Of a stretch of 64,000 nt of DNA, positions 15,993 through 24,875 are shown one piece after another. The first letter of the stretch is position 1, and each line of letters begins with the position of its first letter. The position numbers and the translations under genes were made by a program. A model generated the notes under the pieces. That model saw only the letters and a list, made by a program, of their open reading frames with translations, did not search any database and had not been told where the DNA came from. Source of the DNA: Cohnella lubricantis (GTDB lineage: Bacteria > Bacillota > Bacilli > Paenibacillales > Paenibacillaceae); contig NZ_JACJVN010000012.1 in assembly GCF_014212015.1 (NCBI RefSeq), positions 20,558 through 84,557 of the forward strand, written 5' to 3'.

Positions 15993-18053
15993 TTATACCA
16001 CAACGAGCGAAGTGAGTCGGTCTTCATAGAGCAGCTTCAGCCGGTGCAGCGCGCGCGTACAGCCGACATACAACAGCTTGGCGTCAGCCGGTCCGTAGGC
16101 CGACTCGTCCGCATCGGGAATGAGAACGGCATCGAACTCCAGCCCCTTCGATAGATAGACGGGCACGACGGTTAGCCCGCCGCCATACGCTTGCAGGTCG
16201 GCCGTGAGCAGATCCGCCTCAATCCCCTGCTCTCGAAGCTCGGCATGCATGCGCTCGCTCGCCTCGGCCGTCCGGCAGAGCACCGCGATCGTCGCGAAGC
16301 CGCCTTCGCCTCTCCACTGCCTCAGCGTCTCGGCTGCCGCATCGCCCCGGCTCCGTCCCGCAAGCGCGACCGTCTCGACCGGGTCTCCGCTCCGGAACAC
16401 CGGCTGCGCGGGCTTCACCCCGCCGTCCATACCGGCCAGAACCTTGTTGGCGAACTCGATGATCTCGGTTGTCGAACGATAGCTGCGATCCAGCTCGTAA
16501 TAGGCGGTCTGGGATTGCGCGAACAGCTCCATCAGTTCCTGCCAGCGGCGGATTCCCGCATAATCGTGAATGCCCTGCTGCAGGTCGCCGAGCACCGTCA
16601 TGGAAGGCGCGCGCTGCCGCAGCTTAAGCACAGCCAATTGCAGCGGCGAATAGTCCTGCGCTTCGTCGATGACGATGTGGTCATACATCGCTTCATCCGC
16701 CCCGTACAGCCGAAGATGGATATATGCCAGCACGGGCAGATCCTCCGGCGCCGCGATCGTCCGCTTGCGCTTAGACGAGCCTTTGCCCTTCGGCAGCGCG
16801 AATTCCTCCGGGAAGTGCTTCGCGTAGAATTCGGCTGCGCTAAGGCTGGGCAGCTTCTCTGCGTAAGCCTTCCACTTCGCCGTCGCGCGCGAACGAATCG
16901 TCTTGTCGCTCCAGCGCGCTTTGCCAAGCTGGATCTCCATCCAGCGCTTGAGCCGATTGAGCAGCCGCTCTCTGCGCTTCATGATTGGCTCCCCGGCAGG
17001 CTCTTCGCTAAGCCAAGCGCGAATTTGCTCAGCGCGGAGCACAAGTCCTGGCTCCGGTGAGAACGGCTCCTCCGGAACAAGGTGCCGTTCCGCAAGGTCC
17101 AGCGCTTCCTCTAATCGCGCGAGGAAGCGCCGGCTGCCTTTTCTCCGACCGGCCGACTCTTCCTTCTCTTCCTCCGTGACCTTCCGCTCAAACCATCTCG
17201 CCAGCGTATCCGACGAGCTTCGAAGAGCAACCGAGCCTCCAAGCAGCTCGAGCGCCCACTCCGCGAACGTCGTCTGCCGGATGTCGCCGACGCCGAGTTC
17301 CGGCAGCACGCCGGAGATATAGTCGAGGAACATTCGGTTAGGCGCTAAGATCATCATCCGATCAGCCCGGACTTTATCTTGGTATTGATAGAGCAAATAA
17401 GCGAGACGGTGAAGAGCGACAGTCGTCTTGCCGCTGCCCGCTACCCCTTGAATGAACAGCGCTTTGTTCTTCTCCGTTCGAATGATCGCATCCTGCTCCT
17501 GTTGAATCGTGGAGACGATATCGCGAAGCTTGTTGTCCTTGCTCTCTCCGAGCCGATGCAGCAGGAATTCGTCAGCCACCGCTTCTCCGCTCTCCTGCCC
17601 CTCCGTGTAGCTGTCGACCACCCGCTGCAGCGAGCCTTGGCGAACAAGCAAATTCCGCTTCAACGAGACAATCCCTTGAATGGGACCTTCCGGCGATATA
17701 TATTCGACGGCCGGGTTCCCTCCGCTGAACGAGTAGAACAGACTGGACACCGGCGCGCGCCAGTCGATGACGAGCGGCTTCTGCGTCGATTCGTCGTTCA
17801 CGCCGGACTTGCCGATGTAGAGCGCGGCTGGCGCCGGGTGCCCGTCCTCTTGGAAGTCGAGCCGCCCGAAGTAAGGCTCGCGCTCGGATACCTCCAATCG
17901 CTTCTTGCGTTCTTGGCGGAGGTCATCAATCACCTGCTCCGCTACATCGTTGCCTGTATAGCGCGGGCCAATCGCCGCCAGCTGCGACCGAATTTGAGCC
18001 AACACTTCATTCAGCCGCTGCCTCTCTTCTTGCACTACAATGTCTGAAGCCAC
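15993..18053 (-). CDS. helD: HelD, RNA polymerase recycling helicase-like ATPase
   Basis: A 686-residue UvrD/Rep-like superfamily 1 protein of the HelD type. In Gram-positive bacteria HelD binds RNA polymerase and uses ATP to release it from stalled or terminated complexes. An N-terminal coiled-coil arm (about 1-60) precedes a segment with YIGKSGV and VIDWRAPVSSLFY, both typical of HelD. Walker A is GVAGSGKTTVA near 205, Walker B is VIDEAQDYSP near 470, and later helicase motifs include YRSTTEI and VPVYLSKGLEFD. It is shorter than the roughly 775-residue B. subtilis protein. The GTG start has GGGAGG upstream. Confidence 0.9.
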   Translation of the reverse strand: MASDIVVQEERQRLNEVLAQIRSQLAAIGPRYTGNDVAEQVIDDLRQERKKRLEVSEREPYFGRLDFQEDGHPAPAALYIGKSGVNDESTQKPLVIDWRAPVSSLFYSFSGGNPAVEYISPEGPIQGIVSLKRNLLVRQGSLQRVVDSYTEGQESGEAVADEFLLHRLGESKDNKLRDIVSTIQQEQDAIIRTEKNKALFIQGVAGSGKTTVALHRLAYLLYQYQDKVRADRMMILAPNRMFLDYISGVLPELGVGDIRQTTFAEWALELLGGSVALRSSSDTLARWFERKVTEEEKEESAGRRKGSRRFLARLEEALDLAERHLVPEEPFSPEPGLVLRAEQIRAWLSEEPAGEPIMKRRERLLNRLKRWMEIQLGKARWSDKTIRSRATAKWKAYAEKLPSLSAAEFYAKHFPEEFALPKGKGSSKRKRTIAAPEDLPVLAYIHLRLYGADEAMYDHIVIDEAQDYSPLQLAVLKLRQRAPSMTVLGDLQQGIHDYAGIRRWQELMELFAQSQTAYYELDRSYRSTTEIIEFANKVLAGMDGGVKPAQPVFRSGDPVETVALAGRSRGDAAAETLRQWRGEGGFATIAVLCRTAEASERMHAELREQGIEADLLTADLQAYGGGLTVVPVYLSKGLEFDAVLIPDADESAYGPADAKLLYVGCTRALHRLKLLYEDRLTSLVVV

Positions 18054-18239
18054 TCGCTAAGTACCTCCCGTTCGCCCGATCATTGTATAGGATCTAATTA
18101 CCAGCAGGCCAGATAATATAGCAGATTGTTCGTTCGTTGTCAATGATCTATACCCTATCCAGCCAAGTCAAAATGCGATACATTTGAAGTGTAAATGTTG
18201 GCGATTCTAATTTAGATGACACGAGAGAGGTGCGATATC

Positions 18240-18668
18240 ATGTCCTACAAACAAATTGCTGTCGCCTACGACGGCTCTAACCTATCCAAGCAAGCGCTCC
18301 AGCATGCCGCTCGGCTCGCGCAAGCGTTCAACTCCAAGCTGACCGTCATACACGCTTATGCAACGCCGATGCTGAACGCGGGCGATATGCTGCTGACCGC
18401 CCCTTCCAATTGGACGCAGGAATATGTCGATTATGCATACAAGCAGATCGATAGCGCGAAGACGCTCGTGCCTGCTGGCATCGACGCAGACTTCCAAACC
18501 GTCGAAGGGTACGCGGCCCAAGTCATTCTCGATTGCGCGGAGCGAGCCGGAGCAGACTTGATCGTGATGGGCAGCCGCGGACTGGGCGCAATCCGTGAAT
18601 TCGTGCTCGGCAGCGTCAGCCATAATGTCGCGCAGCATGCCAAGATCCCCGTGCTTATCGTGAAATGA
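18240..18668 (+). CDS. Universal stress protein, UspA family
   Basis: A 142-residue cytoplasmic UspA-fold protein. YKQIAVAYDGS at the N-terminus and the ATP-binding motif G-2x-G-9x-G-S (GSRG...LGS, about 116-130) indicate the nucleotide-binding class. The exact role cannot be inferred; relatives respond to starvation and oxidative stress. ATG 18240 has GAGAGGTG 7 nt upstream, preferred over an in-frame start at 18216. Followed by a strong hairpin. Confidence 0.9.
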   Translation: MSYKQIAVAYDGSNLSKQALQHAARLAQAFNSKLTVIHAYATPMLNAGDMLLTAPSNWTQEYVDYAYKQIDSAKTLVPAGIDADFQTVEGYAAQVILDCAERAGADLIVMGSRGLGAIREFVLGSVSHNVAQHAKIPVLIVK

Positions 18669-18679
18669 AAATAATAGGA

Positions 18680-18716
18680 ATCGGCCGCTCTCATCCAGAG
18701 AGCGGCCGATTTGCTT
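18680..18716. terminator. Bidirectional terminator after the universal stress gene
   Basis: ATCGGCCGCTCT (18680-18691) pairs perfectly with AGAGCGGCCGAT (18699-18710) around a 7-nt loop. On the plus strand TTTGCTTT follows; on the minus strand the A/T-rich tail could serve the convergent gene ending at 18745. Confidence 0.8.
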
Positions 18717-18744
18717 TGGTGCGATATCGCGCGCGGATGCCTCG

Positions 18745-19020
18745 TTATTGCTGCGACTTGTCCCAAGCTTCCTCCGCCGCGTCGATTAAGGTTCCGAACA
18801 GCTCGTCGTCGGTGTCGAGCGCTTCTTCCACCGCGTCGATCTCCTCTTCGCTTCCCGATTCGTTCAGGAAGAAGAGCGAATGGCTCCACTCGTTGCCTTT
18901 GTCGCTCTGCAGTGTCGCCTCATAAGGCTGGCGATGCCCTTCCACCTCGAATTGAATGTGGGCGACGTACCCGTTCGCGTCATCGCGCGTCGTGCGGGCT
19001 CCGAGAATGTTGATTCTCAT
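18745..19020 (-). CDS. Small acidic conserved protein, unknown function
   Basis: Ninety-one residues; I do not recognise the family with confidence. The N-terminal half is beta-rich (MRINILGARTTRDDANGYVAH..., a segment resembling an extended sheet), and the C-terminal half is acidic and helical (EEEIDAVEEALDTDDELFG). ATG 19020 has GGGAGG upstream; the open frame to 19098 has no supporting site. It converges with the universal stress gene and shares its terminator. Confidence 0.65.
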   Translation of the reverse strand: MRINILGARTTRDDANGYVAHIQFEVEGHRQPYEATLQSDKGNEWSHSLFFLNESGSEEEIDAVEEALDTDDELFGTLIDAAEEAWDKSQQ

Positions 19021-19264
19021 ACCGATAATGATCCTCCCTGCCAGCTTCTCTTCTAACCTGTCTCCTATTTGATCTGTTCCTATATTAACAGATGCCATCT
19101 CTCGAGTGGATCCGTATCTGAGGATTTTCTTATTTAATTCTCATCTAGCAAGCGGGCATCGCAGTCTCCTAGCGGCGCGTCTCTCATAGGCAGTTCCTGG
19201 TATCGCTCGGACAAGCCTAGCCTATACGATGTCCTGGGAATGGAAGCATTATGCAATTGCGCTG

Positions 19265-20383
19265 TCACACCGCGTCTGCGAACAAGACGTTCAGCTTAGA
19301 CTCCAGCTCTGCTTCGGAGAAGTCCTCGCCGATGAACACAGCCACATCGTGAACTGTCTTCTGCGGCGTGATGCGCATGAAGTCGCTCTCGCGGTAGGCG
19401 TATTGGAACAAGAATCGGCTCGCGGTATCGGTGAACGTCACGATGCCTTTCGCCCGGTAGACGCCGCTCGGCAGATCGCGCAGGAATTGTTCGAACCGCT
19501 CGCTGTTAACGGCGCCGGGCAGGTATCGGGTCATGACATGGACGTGGTCATGGTCGTGATGGTGATGCACGTGCGCTTCCTCGTCAGCGCTCTTGGAAAC
19601 GGCTTGTCCTGTAGAAGATACGCTAGGACCGGCGTGATGCTTCGCCGCCTGGGCTGCGCTATTCTGCTGCAGTTTGTTCCACAGCGCCGACCATTTGGCT
19701 TCACAGCGAACGGTTTGTTGGATGCTCGCCGCCGGGTTCCATTCTCTCAGCCATTCATTCAATTCGGCCAGCTCTGCAGGCCCAACCAGATCCGCCTTGT
19801 TCAGCAGGATGAACGACGAGACCCGAATCTGATCCCGCATCAGCTTGAACGTCTTGCCTGTCCCGATCCGGAGCCGGTCCAGCAGATGCCGGGCATCGAC
19901 GACAGTTGCGACGCCGCTTAACTCTGCGCGGGCGTAGAGCGATGCTTCCGATACCGCGTCCAGAATCTCCAGCGGCTGCGCCACCCCGGTCGATTCGATG
20001 AATACGACGTCTGGATGGTATCGCTTGATCAGCTGAACGAGCTCCAGCGCGACGTCCGACTTGATCGTGCAGCAGATGCAGCCGCCGAGCAGTTCGGCCA
20101 TCGGCACTTCGGCGTCCACTGCCATGCCGTCCAGGTTAACGTCCCCTACCTCGTTCATGAGCACAGCCGGCTCCAAACCGCGCTCTTGCGTTGCGGCGAT
20201 CAGCCTGCGCAGCAGCGTGGTTTTGCCGCTTCCTAAGAAGCCGGTCAGCAAGTAGACAGCGACGGTCTTCTCGTTTGCTTGAGCGATCTCGTTCTCGTTC
20301 CCCGCGCTCAACTCGAATTCAGCTCCTATCACGTTCCCCGCTTCTAGCTCCATCCCCATCTCCTTCTCCTTCTCCTTCTCCAT
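19265..20383 (-). CDS. COG0523 (CobW/ZigA-like) metallochaperone GTPase
   Basis: A 372-residue G3E GTPase. Walker A GFLGSGKTTLL near 45-55, the metal-binding CxCC motif GGCICCTIKSD near 98-106, guanine specificity NKADL near 190, and a CobW C-terminal domain (about 265-370). A His-rich linker (VHHHHDHDHVHV, near 265-280) supports zinc or another transition metal. Members deliver metal to target enzymes, often under zinc limitation. ATG 20383 has a perfect AAGGAGG 8 nt upstream; the first residues are a Glu/Lys/Met-rich low-complexity run. I see no Zur box nearby. Confidence 0.88.
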   Translation of the reverse strand: MEKEKEKEMGMELEAGNVIGAEFELSAGNENEIAQANEKTVAVYLLTGFLGSGKTTLLRRLIAATQERGLEPAVLMNEVGDVNLDGMAVDAEVPMAELLGGCICCTIKSDVALELVQLIKRYHPDVVFIESTGVAQPLEILDAVSEASLYARAELSGVATVVDARHLLDRLRIGTGKTFKLMRDQIRVSSFILLNKADLVGPAELAELNEWLREWNPAASIQQTVRCEAKWSALWNKLQQNSAAQAAKHHAGPSVSSTGQAVSKSADEEAHVHHHHDHDHVHVMTRYLPGAVNSERFEQFLRDLPSGVYRAKGIVTFTDTASRFLFQYAYRESDFMRITPQKTVHDVAVFIGEDFSEAELESKLNVLFADAV

Positions 20384-20409
20384 GAACGAAGCCTCCTTTT
20401 TAAACATGA

Positions 20410-20442
20410 GAGCCTCCGCGGCAGTCGTGCCCGCGGAGGCTC
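20410..20442 (-). terminator. Hairpin between the SRAP and COG0523 genes
   Basis: GAGCCTCCGCGG (20410-20421) and CCGCGGAGGCTC (20431-20442) form a perfect 12-bp stem with a 9-nt loop, 9 bp after the SRAP stop. On the minus strand it is followed by TCATGTTTAAAAAGG, a weak T tract that runs straight into the next gene's ribosome site, so partial read-through is possible. Confidence 0.55.
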
Positions 20443-20451
20443 GCCATTCCA

Positions 20452-21126
20452 TCATCTTCGAATCGCGGCATAGGCGATGCGGATCGGCTCCGCGCACTCC
20501 GGCGATTCCTTGTTCCTGTCATTCACATAGCCGCCGACCGGGTACATCTCCAACTCGTCCGCGGGCAGCTCCCGCACATGATGGTAGATGGTCCGGTACT
20601 CGACGTTCCCTTCGTGAAGCCAGGCGTCAATCCCTTCCTCATCCAGCATGGCGGGCATTCGATCCGCATAGCCCTCCACCACCCGATTCGGCGCGGTCGT
20701 CGCCATCGTGAATGCCCGCGTCTCTTCACCGTAGGCGCGCTGCCAGACCTCATAGAATCCGGGCACAGCGAACGTCCTTCGGTCACGGAACACGAACCGG
20801 ATCGGCTGATGCAGCTTGCCATTGTTCAGCCAACCATAGAAGCCGCTGCACGGAATGACGCAGCGCTGCTTGTTCACGATGCGGCGGAAGATCGGACGCC
20901 CGCCGATGCCTTGATAATCGGCGTTGACCGCATCCTTGGACCAGTAAGGCATAAGTCCCCAGCGCTGGTCGTCGAGAATTCGCTGTCCGCGATACTCATA
21001 GATCACGGGAACCGGCTGCGTCGGGGAAATATTATACTTGCGAACATAGGGAGCCGCGACATGCCCGATCCGGAACTGCCGGACGAGCTCGTCGAGTTCC
21101 GCGGTAAGGGAGAACCGTTGACACAT
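20452..21126 (-). CDS. SRAP-domain protein lacking two catalytic residues
   Basis: A 224-residue member of the SRAP (YedK/HMCES) family. Active members crosslink abasic DNA through Cys2, helped by an Asn, a Glu and a His. Cys2 is present (MCQRFS) and Asn69 (VNAD) fits the conserved Asn. The Glu of the usual Y-E-W motif is Gly98 here (SGFYGW), and the His two residues before RMP is Ala154 (YADRMP). The fold-defining WGLMPYW and IPCSGFYGW segments remain. It may still bind or trap abasic sites through Cys2, with altered release, or have another role. No LexA box was found upstream. Confidence 0.85.
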   Translation of the reverse strand: MCQRFSLTAELDELVRQFRIGHVAAPYVRKYNISPTQPVPVIYEYRGQRILDDQRWGLMPYWSKDAVNADYQGIGGRPIFRRIVNKQRCVIPCSGFYGWLNNGKLHQPIRFVFRDRRTFAVPGFYEVWQRAYGEETRAFTMATTAPNRVVEGYADRMPAMLDEEGIDAWLHEGNVEYRTIYHHVRELPADELEMYPVGGYVNDRNKESPECAEPIRIAYAAIRR

Positions 21127-21196
21127 GGGAGAGCACCGCCTTCAAAGCTAGTCTCGTCCCAGTATCCTCCAGTTTGCCAGAATTATTCATCTCCGC

Positions 21197-21511
21197 CTAT
21201 TCGACTCTGACAGCGGTACCGCTCACCGCGACCATCAGCATGCCTTCGCGAACGACTTCGTAATCGACATCTACGCCGACGATCGCATTGGCGCCGATCC
21301 GCTGAGCTTGCTGCGTCATCTCGCCGATGGCAATCTCGCGGGCTTCCTTCAGCTTGTTCTCGTAAGAGCCTGAACGTCCGCCAACCACGTCGGTAATCGA
21401 AGCGAGGAAATCCCGGAAAATATTCGCGCCCATAATCGTCTCGCCGTTCACGATGCCATAATATTGCGTGATGCGATAGCCTTCCACGTTATTCGTCGTC
21501 GTCACCAGCAT
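21197..21511 (-). CDS. UPF0145 (YbjQ-type) protein
   Basis: A 104-residue YbjQ/UPF0145 family protein, a small domain proposed to bind heavy metals and to form pentamers; the function is not settled. [31 protein letters not shown] and [13 protein letters not shown] are the conserved blocks. ATG 21511 has GGGAGG about 8 nt upstream; the open frame to 21568 is not needed. Confidence 0.88.
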   Translation of the reverse strand: MLVTTTNNVEGYRITQYYGIVNGETIMGANIFRDFLASITDVVGGRSGSYENKLKEAREIAIGEMTQQAQRIGANAIVGVDVDYEVVREGMLMVAVSGTAVRVE

Positions 21512-21620
21512 TCGGTAAGCCTCCCGATCCAATGGATAACCGAAGGTCGCCTTCAGTTTCGTCCTCATTCTACCACAACTGCCATTCCGGCTCCACGATG
21601 CCTCTTGCGTCCGCGAATGA

Positions 21621-23594
21621 CTAGGATAAGTAGCGGCTCGAACCGTATCCGTTCAAATATTTCTCCTTCGCGTCCTCGCGCAGATCATCGTCGAATCCGG
21701 CCAGCTCGCCTAGCATCGTGAACCGGTCGTTCTGCGGCTTGTCGCCTCCGGCATACAACAGCCATTGCGCCAGATCATCAGAGGCTCTTCCGCGCTCGAA
21801 CAGATGATGATAGAACAGGGAAGCCCGATCCAGGTAGAGCGGCGCTTCGAACGGGCTGATCTCCAGTGCGCGATTCAACGCCGAGACGGCTTCGTCATAC
21901 ATGTTCAGCCGGGAGTAGATCGTGGCGAGGTCCCGATGGCCTTGTTCGTCCTTCGGGGCCTTGCGTATATAATGCTGCAGATCGTGAAGAGCAGCCTCAT
22001 ATTCATCCAGCCGCCAATGGATGAACCCCTGCAGCCGAATTAACCGCAGGTGGCCCGGATCAAGCGCCAGTCCCGCGCGGCAATCGTCGAGCGCCTCTTG
22101 GAGACGCTTCATGCCGAACCGGCACTGCGCTCTCCTCTCGAAGAGATGCGGATTGCCGGGTTCCAGCCGAATCGCGCGTCCGTATTCCTGCTCCGCCAGT
22201 TCCCGATTGTCCATTCCCATGTAGATCTCGGCCGCCGCATAAGCGGTCTTGGCTTGATCCTGAAGTTTGGGGTCCATCTCAATGGCAGCCTGAAGATCCA
22301 TATGGGCTTCCTCGAATCGATCCGCCATGTAACGCGCGAAGCTGCGTCTCAAGTAACATTCGGCGGATTCAGCCAACGCCAGCGCCTTCGTGAGAGCCTC
22401 GTCGGCTTCCGCGAATTGATGCAGATCGATGGCTAGCTCCCCTTGCTGGCGCCAGTTCATCGGATCCTCCGGCTCCAGTCTCGTCAGCTCGAGGCTTAAT
22501 GCCCACGCTTCCGTCAGCGCGCCCGAGTCGCGATAGCCATCCACTAGCCAGAAGTGAATGACTGTCTGATTCGGATGGCGTTCCAGCGCTGTGCGCAGCG
22601 TCTCGATCGCCTCACGCCACTTCTCCTGGGCGCGGTACGTTGCGAACAATTCGAGATACGCCGCGAGACGGTCCGGATTGCGGCGATTCAAGCTCTTCAA
22701 GACGCTGGCGGATGCTTCGAGCTGCTTCGCGAGACGCAGCAACGCTCCCTGACGGAGGAGGAGATCCTCCTCCTCCGGATAATCCTGAAGCGCGAGCGCA
22801 ATCGCCCCGATAGCCTCTTCCGTCCTGCCGGCCTCCTCGAGGAGCTGCGATTCCTTCATACGGAAGCCGTACTCCGAGTCAATGACGGCCATGAGCGTAT
22901 GAACGGCCGTCTCCGAATAGTTCGTTCGCTCGCGCAAGAAGGCCTCTCCGAGGTCCCCGGAACGCCGGATCAGACTTTGTTCCTCTGCCGCGGTGCGGAC
23001 GGCCGCCAGCGCTTCCGTCCGCCTGCCGGCGTCCTCCAGCGCTTCGCCGAGCCGGAAGCGATGGAGCGGGAGCGCATATTCAGTCATGGATAGGACGCGG
23101 TCGAACGCTTCAATCGCTTCCTCGCTTCGATTCGCGCGCAGATATATACAGCCGAGCTCGTAATAAGCAGAAGCCATCCGCGCTCCCTCTGCGCGCTTCA
23201 CAGCTTCCTGCATGTCGAAGACGGCTTGCTCGACATCGCCTAGCGCATTGTGGGCCAAGGCGCGCCTGTACCAGTAGATGCCGGGCGCCGGATGTAGGCG
23301 GATTGCTTCCGTCAGATCAAGCACGGCCTCCCGATCCCTGCCGATATCTTGATAGATGGCGGCTCGGCAGGCATAAGCATCCGGATGCGGATGGTCCGCA
23401 ATCCAATCGTCGAGCATGCGGAGCGCCGCTCCCGGCCGGTCGAGCTCTTGCAGCAGCCGTGCGTAATCGATCTTCTCCTCCGGCTTCATCCGCGATTCGC
23501 CGAGCCGTTCATACCACCGCAGCGATTGACGGGAACGGCCCCGCCTGCGCTGCCTGGCAGCCATCCATCTGGACCATGACGAACGAATACGCAT
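21621..23594 (-). CDS. Large tetratricopeptide-repeat protein
   Basis: A 657-residue protein made almost entirely of TPR units, with the 34-residue spacing of Ala/Gly and Tyr/Leu positions (for example [49 protein letters not shown]). No catalytic domain, signal peptide or membrane segment is visible; it is probably a cytoplasmic scaffold. The N-terminus is unusually basic ([10 protein letters not shown]). ATG 23594 has a perfect AAGGAGG 7 nt upstream. It lies behind a hairpin that separates it from the gene at 23646. Confidence 0.85.
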   Translation of the reverse strand: MRIRSSWSRWMAARQRRRGRSRQSLRWYERLGESRMKPEEKIDYARLLQELDRPGAALRMLDDWIADHPHPDAYACRAAIYQDIGRDREAVLDLTEAIRLHPAPGIYWYRRALAHNALGDVEQAVFDMQEAVKRAEGARMASAYYELGCIYLRANRSEEAIEAFDRVLSMTEYALPLHRFRLGEALEDAGRRTEALAAVRTAAEEQSLIRRSGDLGEAFLRERTNYSETAVHTLMAVIDSEYGFRMKESQLLEEAGRTEEAIGAIALALQDYPEEEDLLLRQGALLRLAKQLEASASVLKSLNRRNPDRLAAYLELFATYRAQEKWREAIETLRTALERHPNQTVIHFWLVDGYRDSGALTEAWALSLELTRLEPEDPMNWRQQGELAIDLHQFAEADEALTKALALAESAECYLRRSFARYMADRFEEAHMDLQAAIEMDPKLQDQAKTAYAAAEIYMGMDNRELAEQEYGRAIRLEPGNPHLFERRAQCRFGMKRLQEALDDCRAGLALDPGHLRLIRLQGFIHWRLDEYEAALHDLQHYIRKAPKDEQGHRDLATIYSRLNMYDEAVSALNRALEISPFEAPLYLDRASLFYHHLFERGRASDDLAQWLLYAGGDKPQNDRFTMLGELAGFDDDLREDAKEKYLNGYGSSRYLS

Positions 23595-23611
23595 GAGGCC
23601 CCTCCTTGCGC

Positions 23612-23641
23612 AAGAAGCTGCCGGGCGACCGGCAGCTTCTT
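23612..23641 (-). terminator. Perfect hairpin between two minus-strand genes
   Basis: AAGAAGCTGCCGG (23612-23624) pairs perfectly with CCGGCAGCTTCTT (23629-23641) around a 4-nt loop, 4 bp after the upstream stop. The T tract is limited to CTTCTT in the stem, so strength is uncertain. Confidence 0.6.
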
Positions 23642-23645
23642 CTCC

Positions 23646-24170
23646 TTATTGCGAATAGCCGTCGGAGGTCGGCACATCTTCCTCCAACGCGAATTCATAA
23701 TCATCGATATCGTATAGAATGACCGGAATGCTGTTCTGCACGACCTTGTCCTGGAATTCGATCTGATCCGTCAGAACCGGACATTGCAATCGCAGCGACG
23801 TGAGCAGAATCTCCGTCTCGATCGGATCGAACAACTCGCCGTACTGCATGCTCTCCACCGCGTTCACGATGACGAGCGTCACCTGATCGTTGACCGGCAG
23901 CGGCGGGCTCTCCCGCCAAGGGGCGATTAACGCGCGCTCCAGCTTCTTCTTGTTGAACGGATCCTCGAAATAGCGGATCATCTCGGCGATCTTCTCTTTG
24001 ACATAACGGTCGTCATCCGGCTCCGGCATGATCGGCTCCGGGCTATCCTTCATATCGTACAACTCCATGATCGTGGAGTATGGAATCCTGTATTCGACAG
24101 GACGTTTCGGCAGAAGCAGCTGGCCATAGGTGGCGATCATAACCGCCTCGATGACAAAACGTCGACTCAT
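23646..24170 (-). CDS. Conserved protein of unknown function
   Basis: A 174-residue soluble protein that I recall only as a conserved protein of Paenibacillaceae genomes, sometimes labelled 'ADP-heptose synthase' without visible support. No nucleotidyltransferase or kinase motif is present. The start SRRFVIEAVMIATYGQLL is conserved, the middle is charged (EPDDDRYVKEKIAEMI), and the C-terminus is acidic. ATG 24170 has GGGAGGG upstream. It is followed by a hairpin, then the TPR gene. Confidence 0.7.
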   Translation of the reverse strand: MSRRFVIEAVMIATYGQLLLPKRPVEYRIPYSTIMELYDMKDSPEPIMPEPDDDRYVKEKIAEMIRYFEDPFNKKKLERALIAPWRESPPLPVNDQVTLVIVNAVESMQYGELFDPIETEILLTSLRLQCPVLTDQIEFQDKVVQNSIPVILYDIDDYEFALEEDVPTSDGYSQ

Positions 24171-24351
24171 GATATTTCCCTCCCGGAGACATTCCAGCGG
24201 ATCACTCTTTGTAGTTGAGTACCATTATAGCATAAAACGGTTGTCAAGATGTCAGCCAAAGCGCCCCGCCAGCGAAAGAATGTGCACTTGTCCGCCGGCG
24301 GCAGCTGTCTCCAACAAGGGTTAACTCAAAGCAATGGATATTCGCTTGTTA

Positions 24352-24394
24352 CAAAAAAGCATCCCCAGCCCGCCGAAGCCGGCGTTCTGGGGAT
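24352..24394 (-). terminator. Terminator of the 2-oxoacid oxidoreductase operon
   Basis: On the minus strand ATCCCCAG (24394-24387) pairs with CTGGGGAT (24368-24361), with an inner GC-rich stem, followed by GCTTTTTTGT. It lies 11 bp after the stop at 24405. Confidence 0.85.
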
Positions 24395-24404
24395 TGTCGC
24401 GCGT

Positions 24405-24860
24405 CTACGGCTCCCGCCGTATCGCTTCCGCTTCCAGCCGGCCTTCGCGCAGGAACACGCGCACGCCGGAATCGCCGCGCAGCCGCACGTTGGCCAGCTT
24501 CGCTTCATGCTCGCTTAGCAGCACCGGCTGCCAGCGCGACAGCTCGAGCACCTGCTCCCACTCCGCCTCGTGGCGGTCGCGGCGGCGGGGCTTCGCGTCA
24601 GCAGCCTCGCCGGTCGACCCTTGCCCGGCGCCGACGCCTGCTTCCGCGCCAGCCTCCATGTGAAGCCCGGCAGCCGGCGCAGCCCCGGCTTCGAGCTCCT
24701 CCAGGCGATAGCGCTCCGCCCGCAGCAGCGCCGCCAGCCTCTCCTCCGCCTCCGGCATCTCGTGCCAGAGCATAATGCCGTAATACTTCAGCTGATAGAG
24801 ATTCACTTGCGGGCAGGACAGCAGTTCTCCTGTCGCCGAATGCATCAGCGCATATGGCAT
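24405..24860 (-). CDS. Unknown protein, third gene of the oxidoreductase operon
   Basis: A 151-residue protein I do not recognise. An N-terminal block (residues 1-50, including LLSCPQVNLYQLKYYGIMLW) and a C-terminal block (about 100-151, EQVLELSRWQPVLLSEHEAKLANVRLRGD) flank an Ala/Gly/Glu-rich linker (about 58-92). There is no metal or nucleotide motif. It begins 15 bp after the alpha-beta fusion gene, with GGCGGGTGA upstream, and shares the operon terminator, so an accessory role for the oxidoreductase is the best guess. Confidence 0.65.
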   Translation of the reverse strand: MPYALMHSATGELLSCPQVNLYQLKYYGIMLWHEMPEAEERLAALLRAERYRLEELEAGAAPAAGLHMEAGAEAGVGAGQGSTGEAADAKPRRRDRHEAEWEQVLELSRWQPVLLSEHEAKLANVRLRGDSGVRVFLREGRLEAEAIRREP

Positions 24861-24875
24861 ATCCGCTCACCCGCC

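Noticed and set aside
23646..24170. ADP-heptose synthase
   Set aside because: The name circulates for similar proteins, but no kinase or nucleotidyltransferase motif is visible.
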